DNA of 64,000 nucleotides from Lutraria lutraria. Its lineage: Eukaryota > Mollusca > Bivalvia > Venerida > Mactridae. Below, piece after piece: positions 25,501-32,765 of this stretch. The stretch spans positions 17,638,386 to 17,702,385 of the forward strand of contig OZ026839.1 in the NCBI GenBank assembly GCA_964023205.1, written 5' to 3'. How positions within the stretch are numbered: position 1 is the stretch's first letter; each line of letters opens with the position of its first letter. Both the position numbers and the translations under genes were made by a program. Below the pieces are notes generated by a model. It did no database searches and was not told where the DNA came from. It saw only the letters and a list, made by a program, of their open reading frames with translations.

Positions 25501-28500
25501 GCTCAGGGTAGACTCAGTCCTGCTACATGTGCAACTCATCCTGCTACGTGTGCGGCCAAGGTCCCGCTACGTGTGTGGTTAAGGTCCTGCTACGTGTGCG
25601 GTTAAGGGCCCGCTACATATGCGGCTACATTTTATGTGTGATACACAGGAAAATATATGATATACAGGAAAACACACGCATAACGGAAAATAGGATACCA
25701 CGCATGTGCTTATTTCCTATGCTGCTACTGTCCGGAAAGGTTTGATGTCATAATTATATATCTGTATTGTGTATAAGTTGTGACTTCTGCCATTTCACTA
25801 CATGGTATCGTCAGTGATCTTTATCATTACTAAATATTTGCAAAGAATAAATACAACTGTTATAAAATATTGAAACACTTTATAAATGGAGGACAATATT
25901 AACATAAAAATGCATATAAACTCAGTAACTACAAGTATAAATAATGTATGTTTATCGTACAGATTCATTATATATTAATGCATGAATGGATACATATACA
26001 TTTTGTAGATGTATGTTACCACGGCTATCTTCCCATCAAAACAATTTTTCAAATTTGATGTCATTTACTTAGAAGTGACACAATAAAAGTAAAACAACAA
26101 ACAAGACGGGAGCCAGAACGTCTTAAAACCTTTCGGATTTCTTTTTGTAGAATGTTTAGAAGTATAAACTATATTATATTTCTAGTTTTGATATTGTAAC
26201 TATCAAGTTCTACTGTCTCAATGCTGGAAACGTCAAGGAGAGAACCATCAATGATCTTAAATTATTGGTCCTACACGTAATCTTGTAAACTTAAATCAGT
26301 TGCTTTGGCATCGGTTTCTGACATATAAAAAGAAATAAAAAAACATATGATGTAACAGTTTAACCCATTAGTACCATATGCTGAGGGCAATTTAATTGCG
26401 CATGCAAACGGTGTTGAAATAAGGCCACTGTCAAATTCTTTTGTCTCTAGTATGGTTCCAAATTGTTTGACGCAGAGTCAATACTTCTTCTAAACTTTGA
26501 GTTAAGTCAGTAAATAATTTTTGTACAACCGGGACCAGACACAGGAAGTCCAAATTCGGCAATTATCATGCTTCAGATACTTTCGCTAAATACGATAAAT
26601 TTTCATATCGAACAAAAATGACAAAATACAATACATATTACGGTAAAGCGGATTTTTGAAGAAAAAATCCGTAATCATAAATTTTAAAAGGCACACCGTA
26701 GACCCTTTTGAATTTGAAACCTACTCATTTAGCTTTTGAACATTTGCACCCGGATAACAACTGAGGTGTTGAGAGTAATTAACTCACCCATGTATAGCCG
26801 AATAAAATGGAAGAAGATTTTGACTAAAACTCTTGGGACATGTAGATCTATGCAGGCAAAAAACAGAAACGAAATGTACACTCTACATGTCATGTTCATC
26901 GGACACAAAAATTAGCAAACATAAAGAATCATGGATTGAGGTTTGACTAGGCAGAGGTGTTTATATCAGTTGTCGTGTGTTTTATTCAATCGCTCATTAC
27001 GCTTTTAAAATGATTTTGCGACTATCGGAATTTGATGACATCCGAAAACTTCCAAACAGCTTTAGTTTCATACATAAAATGTAGCCGCACACGTAGCGGG
27101 TCCTTAGCCGCACACGTTGCGGGCCCTTAGCCGCACACGTAGCGGGACCTTAACCGCACACGTAGCGGGACCTTAGCCGCACACGTAGCAGGATGAGTTG
27201 CACACGTAGCAGGACTGAGTCTACCCCAAGCAGGACCTAAGTCTACCCCGAGCAGGACCAATTATTTTCACCTATGTTTGTTTACAAGTCATTTCTCCAC
27301 TATGAAACGGACAATAACAAAATCTTTATGTCATATAGTATGCAGTAAGCATTGCAGTTTATGATTTTATTTTCAAAAATACACTTTCTTATGCTTTAAG
27401 ACTGTAAATAGTCGACAAACAGCAAAACATCTATTTTTCGCAATTACCTTGCACTTTAACTCGTCGTATCTTTCTTATTTTATGAGTAAATAGTCTAGGA
27501 TTTTTATGACTTGCAATTAAAAGCCACCTAAATATATAGCAACAATTATTTTCTTCCTTATTAAAACGGAATATATGAAAATCAAGTAAAAACTTCCTTT
27601 GCTCATTTCCTGTACGATAAAAACCGAACATAGCAGCACGACTGTACCTCGCAGGACAAACCGAACATAGCGGGAGCGGTTTACGGGTGTGAGCAATACA
27701 ACTCCATATTAAATATCAAAATGTCTAAAGCATGAAAAAAGTGGAATTTATAAACAGTAAATAAGATAAATATGCAGTATAAAATCTACTTTACCAAAAT
27801 AGTATGTATACCTTTAGCATTAAGCTCATGATTTTTAGCTCACATGAGCACAAAGTGCTCAGTGTGAGCTTTTGTGATCAGTCTTCGTCCGGCGTCATGC
27901 GTCGTCAAACTTTACCTTGTGAACACTAGGTCGCTAGGTCAAATCTTATGAAAAACCATGTTTACACTGTAGATTTCACAGTTATAATTGGATGTTCACA
28001 AAACTTTGTCAAATTGTTTGTTTTAATGATATAACCGTACAAATATGGGTTATCTGGGGTCAATTACTAGGTCACCAGGTCAAATCTTAGGAAAACTTTG
28101 TCTACACTGTAGATGTCACAGTTTTTATTGGATCTTCACCAAACCTTGTCAGAATATTTGCCTCAATAATATGTGGGTCAAGGGCGAACATGGGTCAGAC
28201 GGGGACAAAAACTGGGTCACCAGGTCAAATCTTAGGTAAAAACCTTGTTAAAGCTCTAGATGTCAAGATTTTAATTGGATCTTCGCCAACCTTGTCAGAT
28301 CTTAATGATTTTGAGGACAAGTATAAATATGGGTCACCTAGGGTCAAATATGAGGTCACCAGGTAAACTCTTAGGAAAACCATATTAACACTGTAGGTGT
28401 CAAATTTTGATTGGATCTTCACCAAACCTTGTCAGAATGTTTGTCTTAATGATATGAATAACAAATTTGAACATGGGTCATCTGGGGTCAAAAAAGAGGT

Positions 28501-31207
28501 CACAAGGTCAAATCTTAAGAAAACCTTTTCTATGCTGTAGATAAATTGGTTTTGAATGGATCTTCACCAACCCAGAATGCTTGTCTTATTTATATGTAGG
28601 ACAAGTACTAACATGGGTCATCTGGGGTCAAAAACTAGGTCACAGGTTCAAAACAATGTTTTAATGAGTAAACAATGATTGTCATGTGAGCGATATAGGG
28701 CCATCTTGGCCCTCTTGTTTATGTCCACATATCGATAGATCTAGGGCATATTGTTTTGTTTCTCTATTTGTCGGTCTGTTTGTACCACACTTTAACCTTG
28801 CCTAAGAAATCAAAACGCTTCCAACTACAATCATCAAACTTCATATGTAGGTTCTTCATGACAACCTCTACAGGACCTGCACATTTTCAGGTCAGCAAGT
28901 CAAAAGTCAAGGTCATTGTGTTTTAAAAAATTCCTTTCTTTTTAGGATACTACTCCTACATTTTTCATGGGAATTTGATGAAACTTTCCCATACTTGTTG
29001 TTACCAAAAACCCCAGCACATATATTGTGGGTTTCATGATTCAATCATTTTTGATGGAATAATGGCCCTTTGTTTATTTTGTGCGATTGTAATAGAGAAA
29101 TCCTCTTGTTTGCTTCTTTTCTCAAGGGATTTTGATCAAACTTTCATGGAACTATTGTTATCAAGTTGCCAAGTGCATATTGTGGAGGTTTTATAATTTG
29201 ACAATTTTTGACAGAATTATGGCCCTTTGCTTTTTGTGCATATGTAATATATAGAAAAATACTCTTTTGTTTGCAACTTTATTACTCAAGGGATTTTGAC
29301 AAAACTATGAAAGAACTTTTGTTGTGAGGGTTTTGTGATTCAATCATTTTTGGCAGATTTATGGCCCTTTGTTTATTTTGTGTCCTAAATTTCTTCAATG
29401 ATACTCCTACATTTCTCAAAGGAATTAGATGAAATTTTCACAGACTTATTATCAAGAACCCCAGGACCTAAATTCCAATATTTTTTGCGGATTTATGGCC
29501 CTTTGTTTGTATTGTGCATATGTAATGGAGAAATACTCTGCTGTGCACAACTCCTCCTATATTTCTCAAGGGATTTTTATGCCCCCCGGCATCTTTGATG
29601 TCGGGGCATATAGTGATTGTTCTGTCCTTCCGTATGAGGTTAAGTAGATTTTACCGTTTCGTCTAGCACCAATATATGTTGGTAGAACGCTTTGATATGT
29701 ATACAGTTGTTGTGTATGATCATTCTCAATCCACCTGTACCAAGAAATCCCACTTTGACCTTGACTTAATTTGGACTTAGAATGATTCTGTACCAAGTTA
29801 AGTAGATTTTACAGTTTTGTCAAGCACCAATACCGCTTGCTAGAACGCTTTGATACTTCTACAGTTGTTGCTTATGACCATTCTCAATCCACCCATAATT
29901 ATCAAACACGGACTTTGACATTGTTCAAATGGGCTATTACTGCACAAGCATGCCACCGGGGGCATACGCGTTTATTGAACGCAGCGTTCTTGTTACCTAA
30001 CATTGATAGAACTATTATCATATTATCACCAAGTTCCTCTACACATATTGTCAGGGTTTGTGATTCGAACATTTTTAGCAGATTTATGACCCTTGTTTGT
30101 CTGTACCAAACTTTAACCTTGCCTATAAAATCAAAAGGCTTCAACTTACAATCATCAAACTTCATATGTTGGTTCATCATGACGATCTACAGGGCCTGTG
30201 CATTTTCAGGTCAAAGGTCACCTGGAGGGGGCATTGTGTTTTTAAAACACATCCTGTTGTGTATTGCCTCAACTGATCGTACTCTCTAGAAGGTCACATA
30301 TAGTTCATGTAAACCATCTTATCTCATTCAGGAGTCTTTATACACTAAATACTTTCTTTTAATTTTCAGCCCATTTGAATACATGAGATAATCTGCTAAT
30401 GTTAGTTTTCCTAGTACTATGTTCTACTGTATACATGCCGATTATCTTTTAAAGATATTTCCTGTTACATATTCCCTCTTTAATACATGAGTAATTCCAA
30501 CACATGCACTTCATTCTAATGTTTGAAGTACCAATATTGATATCACTTTCATTCTCTTTGTGAAATGTAGTAAGCATATACCTTTGATTGAAAATTCCTA
30601 TTTGATCTCATGGATTAAATCTTGCGTATTTTAAATATGCCTTGAAATTGGAGTCTGTGGCAAAGTGAAGTAAATTCAAATCCGCATTTGAATATTTTTG
30701 ACATTAAAAATTTTCTTCGAAGTTTAGCTGAAAACAATACACCAGGACATATTACATGTCATGTATTCAAAAAATCTTGTAAATTATTATCGGCATGCAA
30801 TGTAAACTTTTGAAACTGAATTCATGATATTATAAAATTCTGTTATTTTACTATACATGTTTAATGTAAGTAAAACATCGCAATTTTCTGCATGTTCAGG
30901 ACCATTTTTCTTTCCCAGTAAGTCAAGAGGGTGACTTTAAGATGAAGACTCTGTGTATAAATATCAAGAATTCACCAGTAGGACTAATTCTAACATCACA
31001 TTTTCTACTTTCAGTCCAGTAGCTGTAGATGATCTAAAACGAGCCATACTACAAGCAGATATTGAAATAGATAATGTGAAGATGGACAAGTACATCAATT
31101 GGGTATTCCGTTCTGACAAACCATACGAGACAGAGCCGCTGGAGCAATCTAAGGTTGTAGAAAGGTTACAGAAGGGAAATGTAGCACGATCGGGAAGAAA
31201 AATGTAG
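1352..31207 (+). CDS. TSNAXIP1: TSNAXIP1 (translin-associated factor X-interacting protein 1), 14 exons, 5' partial
   Basis: Coding exons are 1352-1597, 2504-2638, 3037-3106, 4051-4318, 5554-5665, 8723-8784, 11462-11551, 12563-12725, 14104-14232, 15171-15341, 16048-16163, 18092-18218, 18971-19077 and 31015-31207. All junctions are GT-AG and phases agree, giving 1989 nt (662 residues plus TAG), close to the vertebrate length. The N-terminal family domain shows FLDQLENYLKKEL and REVFEYLIEDFKTYKPLLSA (residues about 60-110). A coiled coil fills about 115-320, with VIPRRDFENLEK near 265. STPRPDW follows near 325, and the C-terminal half has RRFGL and YKNLFMEDDEG. The family binds TSNAX and is mainly testis and cilium associated in vertebrates; here the role is inferred by orthology. 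The first exon opens in phase 0 after an acceptor with no in-frame ATG, so at least one exon lies upstream, in 1-1351 or outside. Orthology is secure; the exact 5' end is not. Confidence 0.95.
1598..2503. other. TSNAXIP1 intron, nothing recognised
   Basis: AT-rich intron sequence with no family of repeats that recurs in the window. Confidence 0.5.
2504..2638 (+). CDS. TSNAXIP1: TSNAXIP1 exon b
   Basis: 45 codons, phase 0 on both sides; acceptor TTGCTTTTCAG, donor AAG|GTGAGC. It encodes the most conserved block of the family, REVFEYLIEDFKTYKPLLSA, then YQRQQIRELEPLK. Confidence 0.95.
3037..3106 (+). CDS. TSNAXIP1: TSNAXIP1 exon c
   Basis: 70 nt, ends in phase 1; acceptor TCTGTTTTCCAG, donor CAAG|GTAAAT. 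It encodes the beginning of the coiled coil (QMLVTVSEQCDQKVMSIRDE). Confidence 0.9.
3184..3870 (-). mobile_element. Helitron-like repeat, family A
   Basis: The left end carries a tail relic (AAGATGGCCCTTTATCGCTC). It then holds about 140-bp modules (AAGGGCCCATAACTCTTGAAG..TATACACATT..AATGAAGGCACTAGAGTG) repeated about four times, and a right end with GGACGGACGACAGACG..TTCAACGATCCT. It is the inverted counterpart of 51738-52273. Confidence 0.8.
4051..4318 (+). CDS. TSNAXIP1: TSNAXIP1 exon d (coiled coil)
   Basis: 268 nt after a strong TTTTTTTTCAG acceptor; donor CTCAA|GTAAGC. Heptad-rich, Lys/Glu/Leu-rich sequence (LKQENKNLFKRIEDL), then YRDERDARKLL and LRYQQEDY. It ends with DDPVMLKIALK, matching the position of the conserved EDPVKL-type motif in vertebrate orthologues. 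Confidence 0.95.
4319..5553. other. TSNAXIP1 intron, nothing recognised
   Basis: AT-rich intron with short CAGGTACG-type palindromic bits near 4510-4580. No coding or recurrent repeat was identified. Confidence 0.45.
5554..5665 (+). CDS. TSNAXIP1: TSNAXIP1 exon e
   Basis: 112 nt; acceptor ATAAATTTCAG, donor CTG|GTATGT. It encodes RLNEMIANYGDVIPRRDFEN, a block strongly conserved in the family. Confidence 0.93.
5666..6790. other. TSNAXIP1 intron, nothing recognised
   Basis: Intron sequence. No repeat shared with the rest of the window and no coding signal found. Confidence 0.45.
6794..7881 (+). mobile_element. Helitron-like repeat, family E, split by an insertion
   Basis: The head ATGCCCCCGGCATCTATG begins near 6797. 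A 130-bp module with ATTCTCAATCCACCCATATC and TTGACCTTGACTTAATTTGG appears at 6900-7035 and again at 7730-7865. The same modules follow the family E head at 29578. The two copies are separated by unrelated DNA (about 7043-7690). Confidence 0.7.
7043..7690. mobile_element. Insertion with CGCCAAT-type ends
   Basis: Between two family E modules. The left edge has ATTGGCGCCCGTTTTATTTA..ACCGCCAAATCTAGACCACG, and the right part has TTTGGCGG..GAAACCGCCAAATATAGG and CCCGCCAATTC. The CGCCAA/TTGGCG motifs in both orientations suggest subterminal inverted repeats of a non-autonomous DNA element. Exact ends are not resolved. Confidence 0.45.
8103..8231. mobile_element. Small inverted-repeat element (MITE-like)
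   Basis: GGACATAAGCCC..CCGGAACATTTGCC at the left matches, inverted, GGCAAACATCCGGGGCTAATG and TCC at the right. Length about 129 bp with no coding capacity. Confidence 0.6.
8723..8784 (+). CDS. TSNAXIP1: TSNAXIP1 exon f
   Basis: 62 nt, phase 0 in and phase 2 out; acceptor ACTTTTCAG, donor CATGA|GTACGT. Short coiled-coil exon beginning ELEKEVDVIRGDFDKLKLEH. Both phases fit the neighbours. Confidence 0.88.
8916..9030 (+). repeat. tRNA-derived SINE fragment
   Basis: GGTTATGCTCTCTGACTAGT then GAGTTTGAATCCC resembles a tRNA D-arm/anticodon region and a B box (GTTTGAATCCC). Decayed, with no clear target duplication. Confidence 0.4.
9431..9893. mobile_element. hAT-like MITE with 8-bp duplication
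   Basis: 463 bp with ends ATAGTGTTGTAA / TTACATCACT, flanked by the exact 8-bp repeat ATTTATAC (9423-9430 and 9894-9901). The interior is rich in AATCGATT-like motifs and has no open frame. An 8-bp target duplication and A/C-GTGTTGTAA ends fit hAT. Confidence 0.75.
9966..10460 (+). pseudogene. LINE relic, C-terminal end of the reverse-transcriptase ORF
   Basis: From 10000 the frame reads MPYGSDTWAASASTIKRLQG and MIRWTCLVKPEDD, then a stop and frame change at about 10120. It goes on with LLSRLNIRDIAEVLLLGRLR, WLGYIQRS and a GHGRQKLSWDEIVKCD block. This is the YGSETW..RRLRWxGHxxR..GRPRxxWxExVxxD pattern at the end of many LINE polyproteins. It closes with a GATGAT microsatellite tail near 10450. 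Truncated and frame-disrupted. Confidence 0.75.
10620..11460. other. TSNAXIP1 intron, nothing recognised
   Basis: AT-rich intron. A run of ten G lies near 11241. No coding signal was identified. Confidence 0.4.
11462..11551 (+). CDS. TSNAXIP1: TSNAXIP1 exon g
   Basis: 90 nt; acceptor TTACCCACAG, donor CCCAG|GTAAAT. It encodes VHKQVVKQRDEFYTEC and ends in SSTPR, which the next exon completes to the conserved STPRPDW. Confidence 0.92.
11668..11771. mobile_element. pogo/Tigger-like MITE, decayed
   Basis: Ends CAGTACAACC / TTACACTG flanked by TA on both sides, 104 bp; related at its left end to the element at 18580. Confidence 0.4.
12563..12725 (+). CDS. TSNAXIP1: TSNAXIP1 exon h
   Basis: 163 nt; acceptor CCAATTACTTAG, donor CAG|GTCTGT. 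It encodes PDWDKAADNVRGGMTRWKEL and VDVLLTEMASGEV, aligning with the post-coiled-coil domain of orthologues. Confidence 0.93.
12800..13067. mobile_element. 268-bp foldback MITE
   Basis: Nearly perfect inverted arms: the left has TTTACTCAATGTTCAATATT..GCATGTTTA-type sequence through ATTTTAGCAT, and the right repeats it inverted, from TGCTAAAATGTAGCG to GAACATTGAGTAAATTA. The arms are about 100 bp each, around a centre rich in GACGTCA/TGACGT palindromes (12920-12965). Confidence 0.85.
13165..13890 (+). mobile_element. Helitron-like repeat, family F
   Basis: Head AACCAGGTTTTCAC then TTAGAATGCCGAAAATGGC. Modules include GGTCAATAACTTAA..ACTAAACTTGGTATTTAGC and AAGGTCACTGTTACTAAA. The tail ends AAAACCTGGTTTCGTGGC then TTTCTTGTT. 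Compared with 50200-51473 the second arm of the head hairpin is deleted. Confidence 0.8.
14104..14232 (+). CDS. TSNAXIP1: TSNAXIP1 exon i
   Basis: 43 codons, phase 0 on both sides; acceptor CTACTTTACAG, donor GCT|GTATGT. It encodes VPKYLQHDGPVRNR and LLIKDIWREKG. Confidence 0.92.
14347..15015. mobile_element. pogo/Tigger-like MITE, 669 bp
   Basis: Ends CAGTAAAACCTGTCC / ACAGGTTTTACTG flanked by TA (14345-14346 and 15016-15017). Subterminal GCGACC motifs. No transposase frame. Confidence 0.8.
15171..15341 (+). CDS. TSNAXIP1: TSNAXIP1 exon j
   Basis: 57 codons, phase 0 on both sides; acceptor GCTGATTTCAG, donor GAG|GTATGT. It encodes MADFLYTYLQRRFGLEQMII and FSGVLTEE. Confidence 0.93.
15450..15930 (+). 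mobile_element. Dispersed repeat (family I modules) interrupted by a SINE
   Basis: Contains TTTAACCTTGCCTATAAAAT, CAATCATC..AAACTTCATATGTAG and GGTCATGGGGCACTATGTTTTG. The same modules occur at 28735-28930, 30100-30250 and 62885-63030. A SINE sits inside at 15526-15774. Confidence 0.7.
15526..15774 (-). mobile_element. tRNA-derived SINE with 13-bp target duplication
   Basis: 249 bp flanked by exact CGCTTCCACCTAC (15513-15525 and 15775-15787). On the minus strand the head reads GTGGTCGAGTGGTTAAGG (A box), then GTTTCAAGCC (B-box-like). The body includes GGCGTTAAAC and it ends in an (AAAC)n-type tail. It splits a family I repeat. Polymerase III origin is inferred from the boxes. Confidence 0.85.
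16048..16163 (+). CDS. TSNAXIP1: TSNAXIP1 exon k
   Basis: 116 nt, phase 2 out; acceptor CTATGATTTTCAG, donor TTCAG|GTAACA. It encodes IDEEIYHNQLQLIQRLMNHL. Confidence 0.91.
16232..16412. mobile_element. pogo/Tigger-like MITE, diverged
   Basis: Shares GAGGTTGTTGCTCTACAG and CTGCTCTGGAGAGGTT with the clear copy at 18580-18753. Ends CAGTGCAGCC / GGTTCTACAG are diverged. Confidence 0.5.
16563..16770. repeat. Dispersed repeat fragment
   Basis: ATGCCCCCTTTCATACATGT with GGTCGGTCAGTC and GTCATAACTAGAGAAC; a truncated copy of the TATGCCCC-headed class of repeats. Confidence 0.4.
16888..17280 (+). repeat. Tandem pair of tRNA-Ala-like SINE units, 266-bp period
   Basis: Two copies begin GTAGCG.TGTGGTATATTGTA (16888, 17154). 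Each carries a tRNA-like segment (16936-17007, 17213-17280). The second has a 7-bp acceptor stem GCCCGAT/ATCGGGT, D stem GCTC/GAGC, loop CTTGCAA (anticodon TGC) and a B-box-like GGGTTCTAGCCC. A mismatch in the anticodon stem, a mismatched T stem and an enlarged variable region argue against a functional tRNA. Confidence 0.6.
17281..18091. other. TSNAXIP1 intron, nothing recognised
   Basis: AT-rich intron without recurrent repeats or coding signal. Confidence 0.45.
18092..18218 (+). CDS. TSNAXIP1: TSNAXIP1 exon l
   Basis: 127 nt; acceptor TTTTATTCTATAG, donor GAA|GTATGT. It encodes LADYLVGVDADTLNAMMRAA and ends IEYKNLFME, the conserved YRSLFMED-type motif of the family. Confidence 0.93.
18580..18753. 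mobile_element. pogo/Tigger-like MITE, 174 bp
   Basis: Ends CAGTACAACCTCT / AGAGGTTGTACTG flanked by TA (18578-18579, 18754-18755). Internal GTTGTTGCTCTACAGAGG is repeated. Non-coding. Confidence 0.8.
18971..19077 (+). CDS. TSNAXIP1: TSNAXIP1 exon m
   Basis: 107 nt, phase 2 out; acceptor TTGTTTACAG, donor ACAAG|GTAGGA. It encodes DDEGRTGPFLDEVRKWENQE. The following intron is about 11.9 kb, by far the longest in the gene. Confidence 0.92.
19349..19567. mobile_element. 219-bp MITE with 8-bp duplication
   Basis: Ends CATAGGCACTCGATTCAGTG / CACTGAATCGAGTGCCTGTG; the inverted repeat runs on through TTTTTATACG. Exact 8-bp CTCTACCC flanks both sides (19341-19348, 19568-19575), which fits a hAT-type origin. 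Confidence 0.8.
19708..22463. mobile_element. 2.75-kb inverted-repeat DNA element, non-autonomous
   Basis: Left end CCCAGCAAACACTTGACGTG; right end the inverse of CCCAGCAAACACCCGACGTT. Subterminal ACGTTG/CAACGT motifs recur at both ends (19730-20010, 22310-22450). The interior is AT-rich with no transposase-like frame. Target duplication not resolved. Superfamily not assigned. Confidence 0.7.
19838..20012. repeat. 22-bp minisatellite inside the 2.75-kb element
   Basis: About eight units of TATACAACCAAAATCCAACG and close variants (CACAATCCAACC). Both strands stay open only because of the simple repeat; not a gene. Confidence 0.9.
22598..23214 (-). mobile_element. Helitron-like repeat, family B
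   Basis: Left end AAGAGGGCCAAGATGGCCCT (tail hairpin), modules with TTTTGACCCCAGGG and ATACCAAATATCTCAGCTCT, right end ACATTTGTGCTCTGGTGAGC (head hairpin arm). Inverted relative to 58403-60618. Confidence 0.85.
23480..24000 (-). repeat. tRNA-like box and two-module repeat
   Basis: Near 23490-23510 the minus strand has GGGTTCAAACTCC, a B-box match of a SINE. From 23640 to 23985 two about 175-bp modules (AGTTTGTGGAGCAGACTACT / TGTTTGTGGAGAAAACTACT) follow. The 105-residue open frame there is an artefact of the repeat. Confidence 0.45.
24127..24737 (+). mobile_element. Helitron-like repeat, family D
   Basis: Head hairpin GTCGAGC (24128-24134) / GCTCGAC (24148-24154). Modules include GGGCTGTATCTCCCTTATGC and AAGGTCAAGG. 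The tail has TGCC-TTTG-GGCA (24717-24728), then T-CTAG followed by T. Confidence 0.75.
25478..25630 (+). repeat. Short tandem repeat in the left foldback arm
   Basis: About seven units of GTCCTGCTACGTGTGCGGTT and variants, GC-rich within an AT-rich surrounding. The mirror copy is at 27084-27250. Confidence 0.85.
27084..27255 (-). repeat. Short tandem repeat in the right foldback arm
   Basis: AGCCGCACACGTAGCGGGAC and variants, the reverse complement of the left-arm array. Confidence 0.85.
27833..28716 (+). mobile_element. Helitron-like repeat, family C
   Basis: Head hairpin GCTCACATGAGCAC..GTGCTCAGTGTGAGC (27838-27869), then CGTCCGGCGTCATGCGTCGT. About seven 100-bp modules (TTAATTGGATCTTCACCAAA, TGGGTCA..GGGGTCAA). 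Tail hairpin GGGCCATCTTGGCCC (28698-28712), then T-CTTG followed by TT. Confidence 0.9.
28735..29576 (+). repeat. Dispersed repeat modules (families I and G-like)
   Basis: Family I segment at 28735-28930, then about 190-bp modules with GGATACTACTCCTACATTTT and ATTATGGCCCTTTG. The same modules recur at 61070-61130 and 62150-63030. The open frames here are repeat shadows. Confidence 0.65.
29577..30256 (+). mobile_element. Helitron-like repeat, family E
   Basis: Head hairpin TATGCCCC (29578-29585) / GGGGCATA (29603-29610). Modules with TAGATTTTAC.GTTT and CATTCTCAATCCACC. Tail hairpin GTGTTTTTAAAACAC (30236-30250), then AT-CCTG before T. The 150- and 92-residue open frames inside are not genes. 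Confidence 0.75.
30300..31014. other. TSNAXIP1 intron 3' end, nothing recognised
   Basis: AT-rich, no recurrent repeat, leading to the acceptor of the terminal exon. Confidence 0.45.
31015..31207 (+). CDS. TSNAXIP1: TSNAXIP1 exon n (terminal) with TAG stop
   Basis: 193 nt; acceptor TTCTACTTTCAG. The split codon AG|T gives Ser, then PVAVDDLKRAILQADIEIDN and a basic end (VARSGRKM, TAG at 31205-31207). The match to the family C-terminus is weaker than upstream, but the frame joins exactly and a poly(A) signal follows. Confidence 0.88.
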
Positions 31208-31837
31208 AAAATATTGAATATAAACTACAAACATGAGATGACCTTTCATTAAAATACAGACATACCCAATTCTATTTACAAATGTACATGTTTGTTGTTT
31301 TGGAATTCAGCATGATAGATTTTTTAACCTAGTAGTGTCTTGCTTTTTAAATGACGGTTTAAATATTTTTTTGATGCATATAGAAATATTTCTGTGTGAT
31401 GTATAATAATTATTCTGTAAGACGACTGTGATATCTTTACTCAAGCATTAATTTTTGTTACAGCACATTATAAAGCATTCAACATGTATTTCCTTGCGAT
31501 CTTTTGAAAACATTGCAAATTTACCACCAAGGCTTTAACATCTACCCAAAAAAGATTTTTCTTAAATCAGTAATCTGTGAGAATGGTTTGAATTGAGCTT
31601 TTAATCTTGTGCTTAGGTCTTGGTGAGTAGATTAAAAAAAAGAAAGAGAAAGGGATCCTTTATTATGGGAGGGACTTTTAATAGGAATTTTATGGTATTC
31701 ATTATGTTTCAATGTTACAGCGGTGAATGAGTGACTTCCATGTAGAGATAATTTGTTGTTTTCTCTCATAAAAAATGCTTATTGTCTTTTGACACCTGTT
31801 CTGATAAATGTGTGCTTATTGATTGAAATTTTTATGT

Positions 31838-31843
31838 AATAAA
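31838..31843 (+). terminator. TSNAXIP1: Poly(A) signal, TSNAXIP1
   Basis: Canonical AATAAA about 630 bp after the stop, implying a 3' UTR of about 31208-31860. No closer canonical AATAAA was seen. Confidence 0.6.
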
Positions 31844-32449
31844 ATCAATAACTAACTTCATACTTGTGTGTTATATATTCACTAATGATTATTACATAAT
31901 CTACTATTTAAGTAGGGGCCGCATATATGTCAAGCAAAGGTCAAAATATTCATCCAGAATATCCTACACTGGGTTATATAATTTTGCTGCCAAATCTAAC
32001 AGAAACTGACAAATAAGGGCATTTTTGTTGTATTCGAACCAGTATCGGTTTAAAAACGGTTTTGGAAACTGTCCATTTTGGGTACTTTTGTTGAAAATAT
32101 CCGGTTTCAGTTTAGGTTTGGTTACACACTGGACAGTAAACTAAAACTGGTTTTGATTAAAAGTGGGTGGTAAACAAACGGGCAGTTTGAACAAGCATTT
32201 TAAACTCCATGGAGACAGATAAGATCTTTACTATGTTCTTAATATATCAACAGGAGCACATGCTTTTAAAGAAAAAGAATAAACAAAGAGTGCAAAATTT
32301 CACAAAATATGCTCATAAGGTTTGGGATAGTGATAAATTATATATTTTTTTAAAATTAAGCAACATTTTTATAATTTAGACATGTCTCACCATACACATT
32401 TAACATCGCAATCCAGACAGCCTTGGGACCTAAGAATTACACTTCTAGC

Positions 32450-32765
32450 ACACAGCATTTTTAGTCAATTTTCAATGTATCAAGGGGCATAACTCAGAAG
32501 TGCCTGGGGCAATATGCTAGTTATCCAACCTGACTGAGACCTCATGCCCATAAACATTTTCACCAAGTATGGAGAAGATTGTTTGATAATTGGTCAACTT
32601 ATAGAAGATAGACACTGCATTTTTAGTCAATTTTCAATGTATAAGGGGCATAACTCAAAAACAGCCTGGGGTAATTGGGCTGGTTATCGATCTTGACCGA
32701 GATCTCATGCTGATAAACATTTCCATCAAGTTTAGTGAGGGTCTGAATAAAACTACCGGGTATTT
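32450..32765. repeat. Two-module repeat, about 165-bp period
   Basis: GCATTTTTAGTCAATTTTCA..AAGGGGCATAACTCA appears at 32455 and 32618, each followed by CCTGGGG..GAGACCTCATGC- or GAGATCTCATGC-like sequence. Confidence 0.75.

Larger units (their letters stand above)
25042..27691. mobile_element. 2.65-kb foldback element with about 600-bp inverted arms
   Basis: Ends CACACCCGTAAACCGCTCCC and its inverse. The left arm (25042-25638) and right arm (27070-27691) are about 600 bp and very similar, so a short open frame (MFGFYRTGNEQRKFLLDFHI) appears on + at 25102 and on - at 27631. Each arm holds about 20-bp GCTACGTGTGCGG..AAGGTCC repeats. The centre (25640-27070) has no transposase-like frame. Target duplication not resolved. 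Confidence 0.85.

Noticed and set aside
29837..30289. 150-codon plus-strand open frame (and a 92-codon one on the other strand)
   Set aside because: Lies fully in family E/I repeat modules that recur in non-coding form at 15450 and 62885; no protein family recognised.
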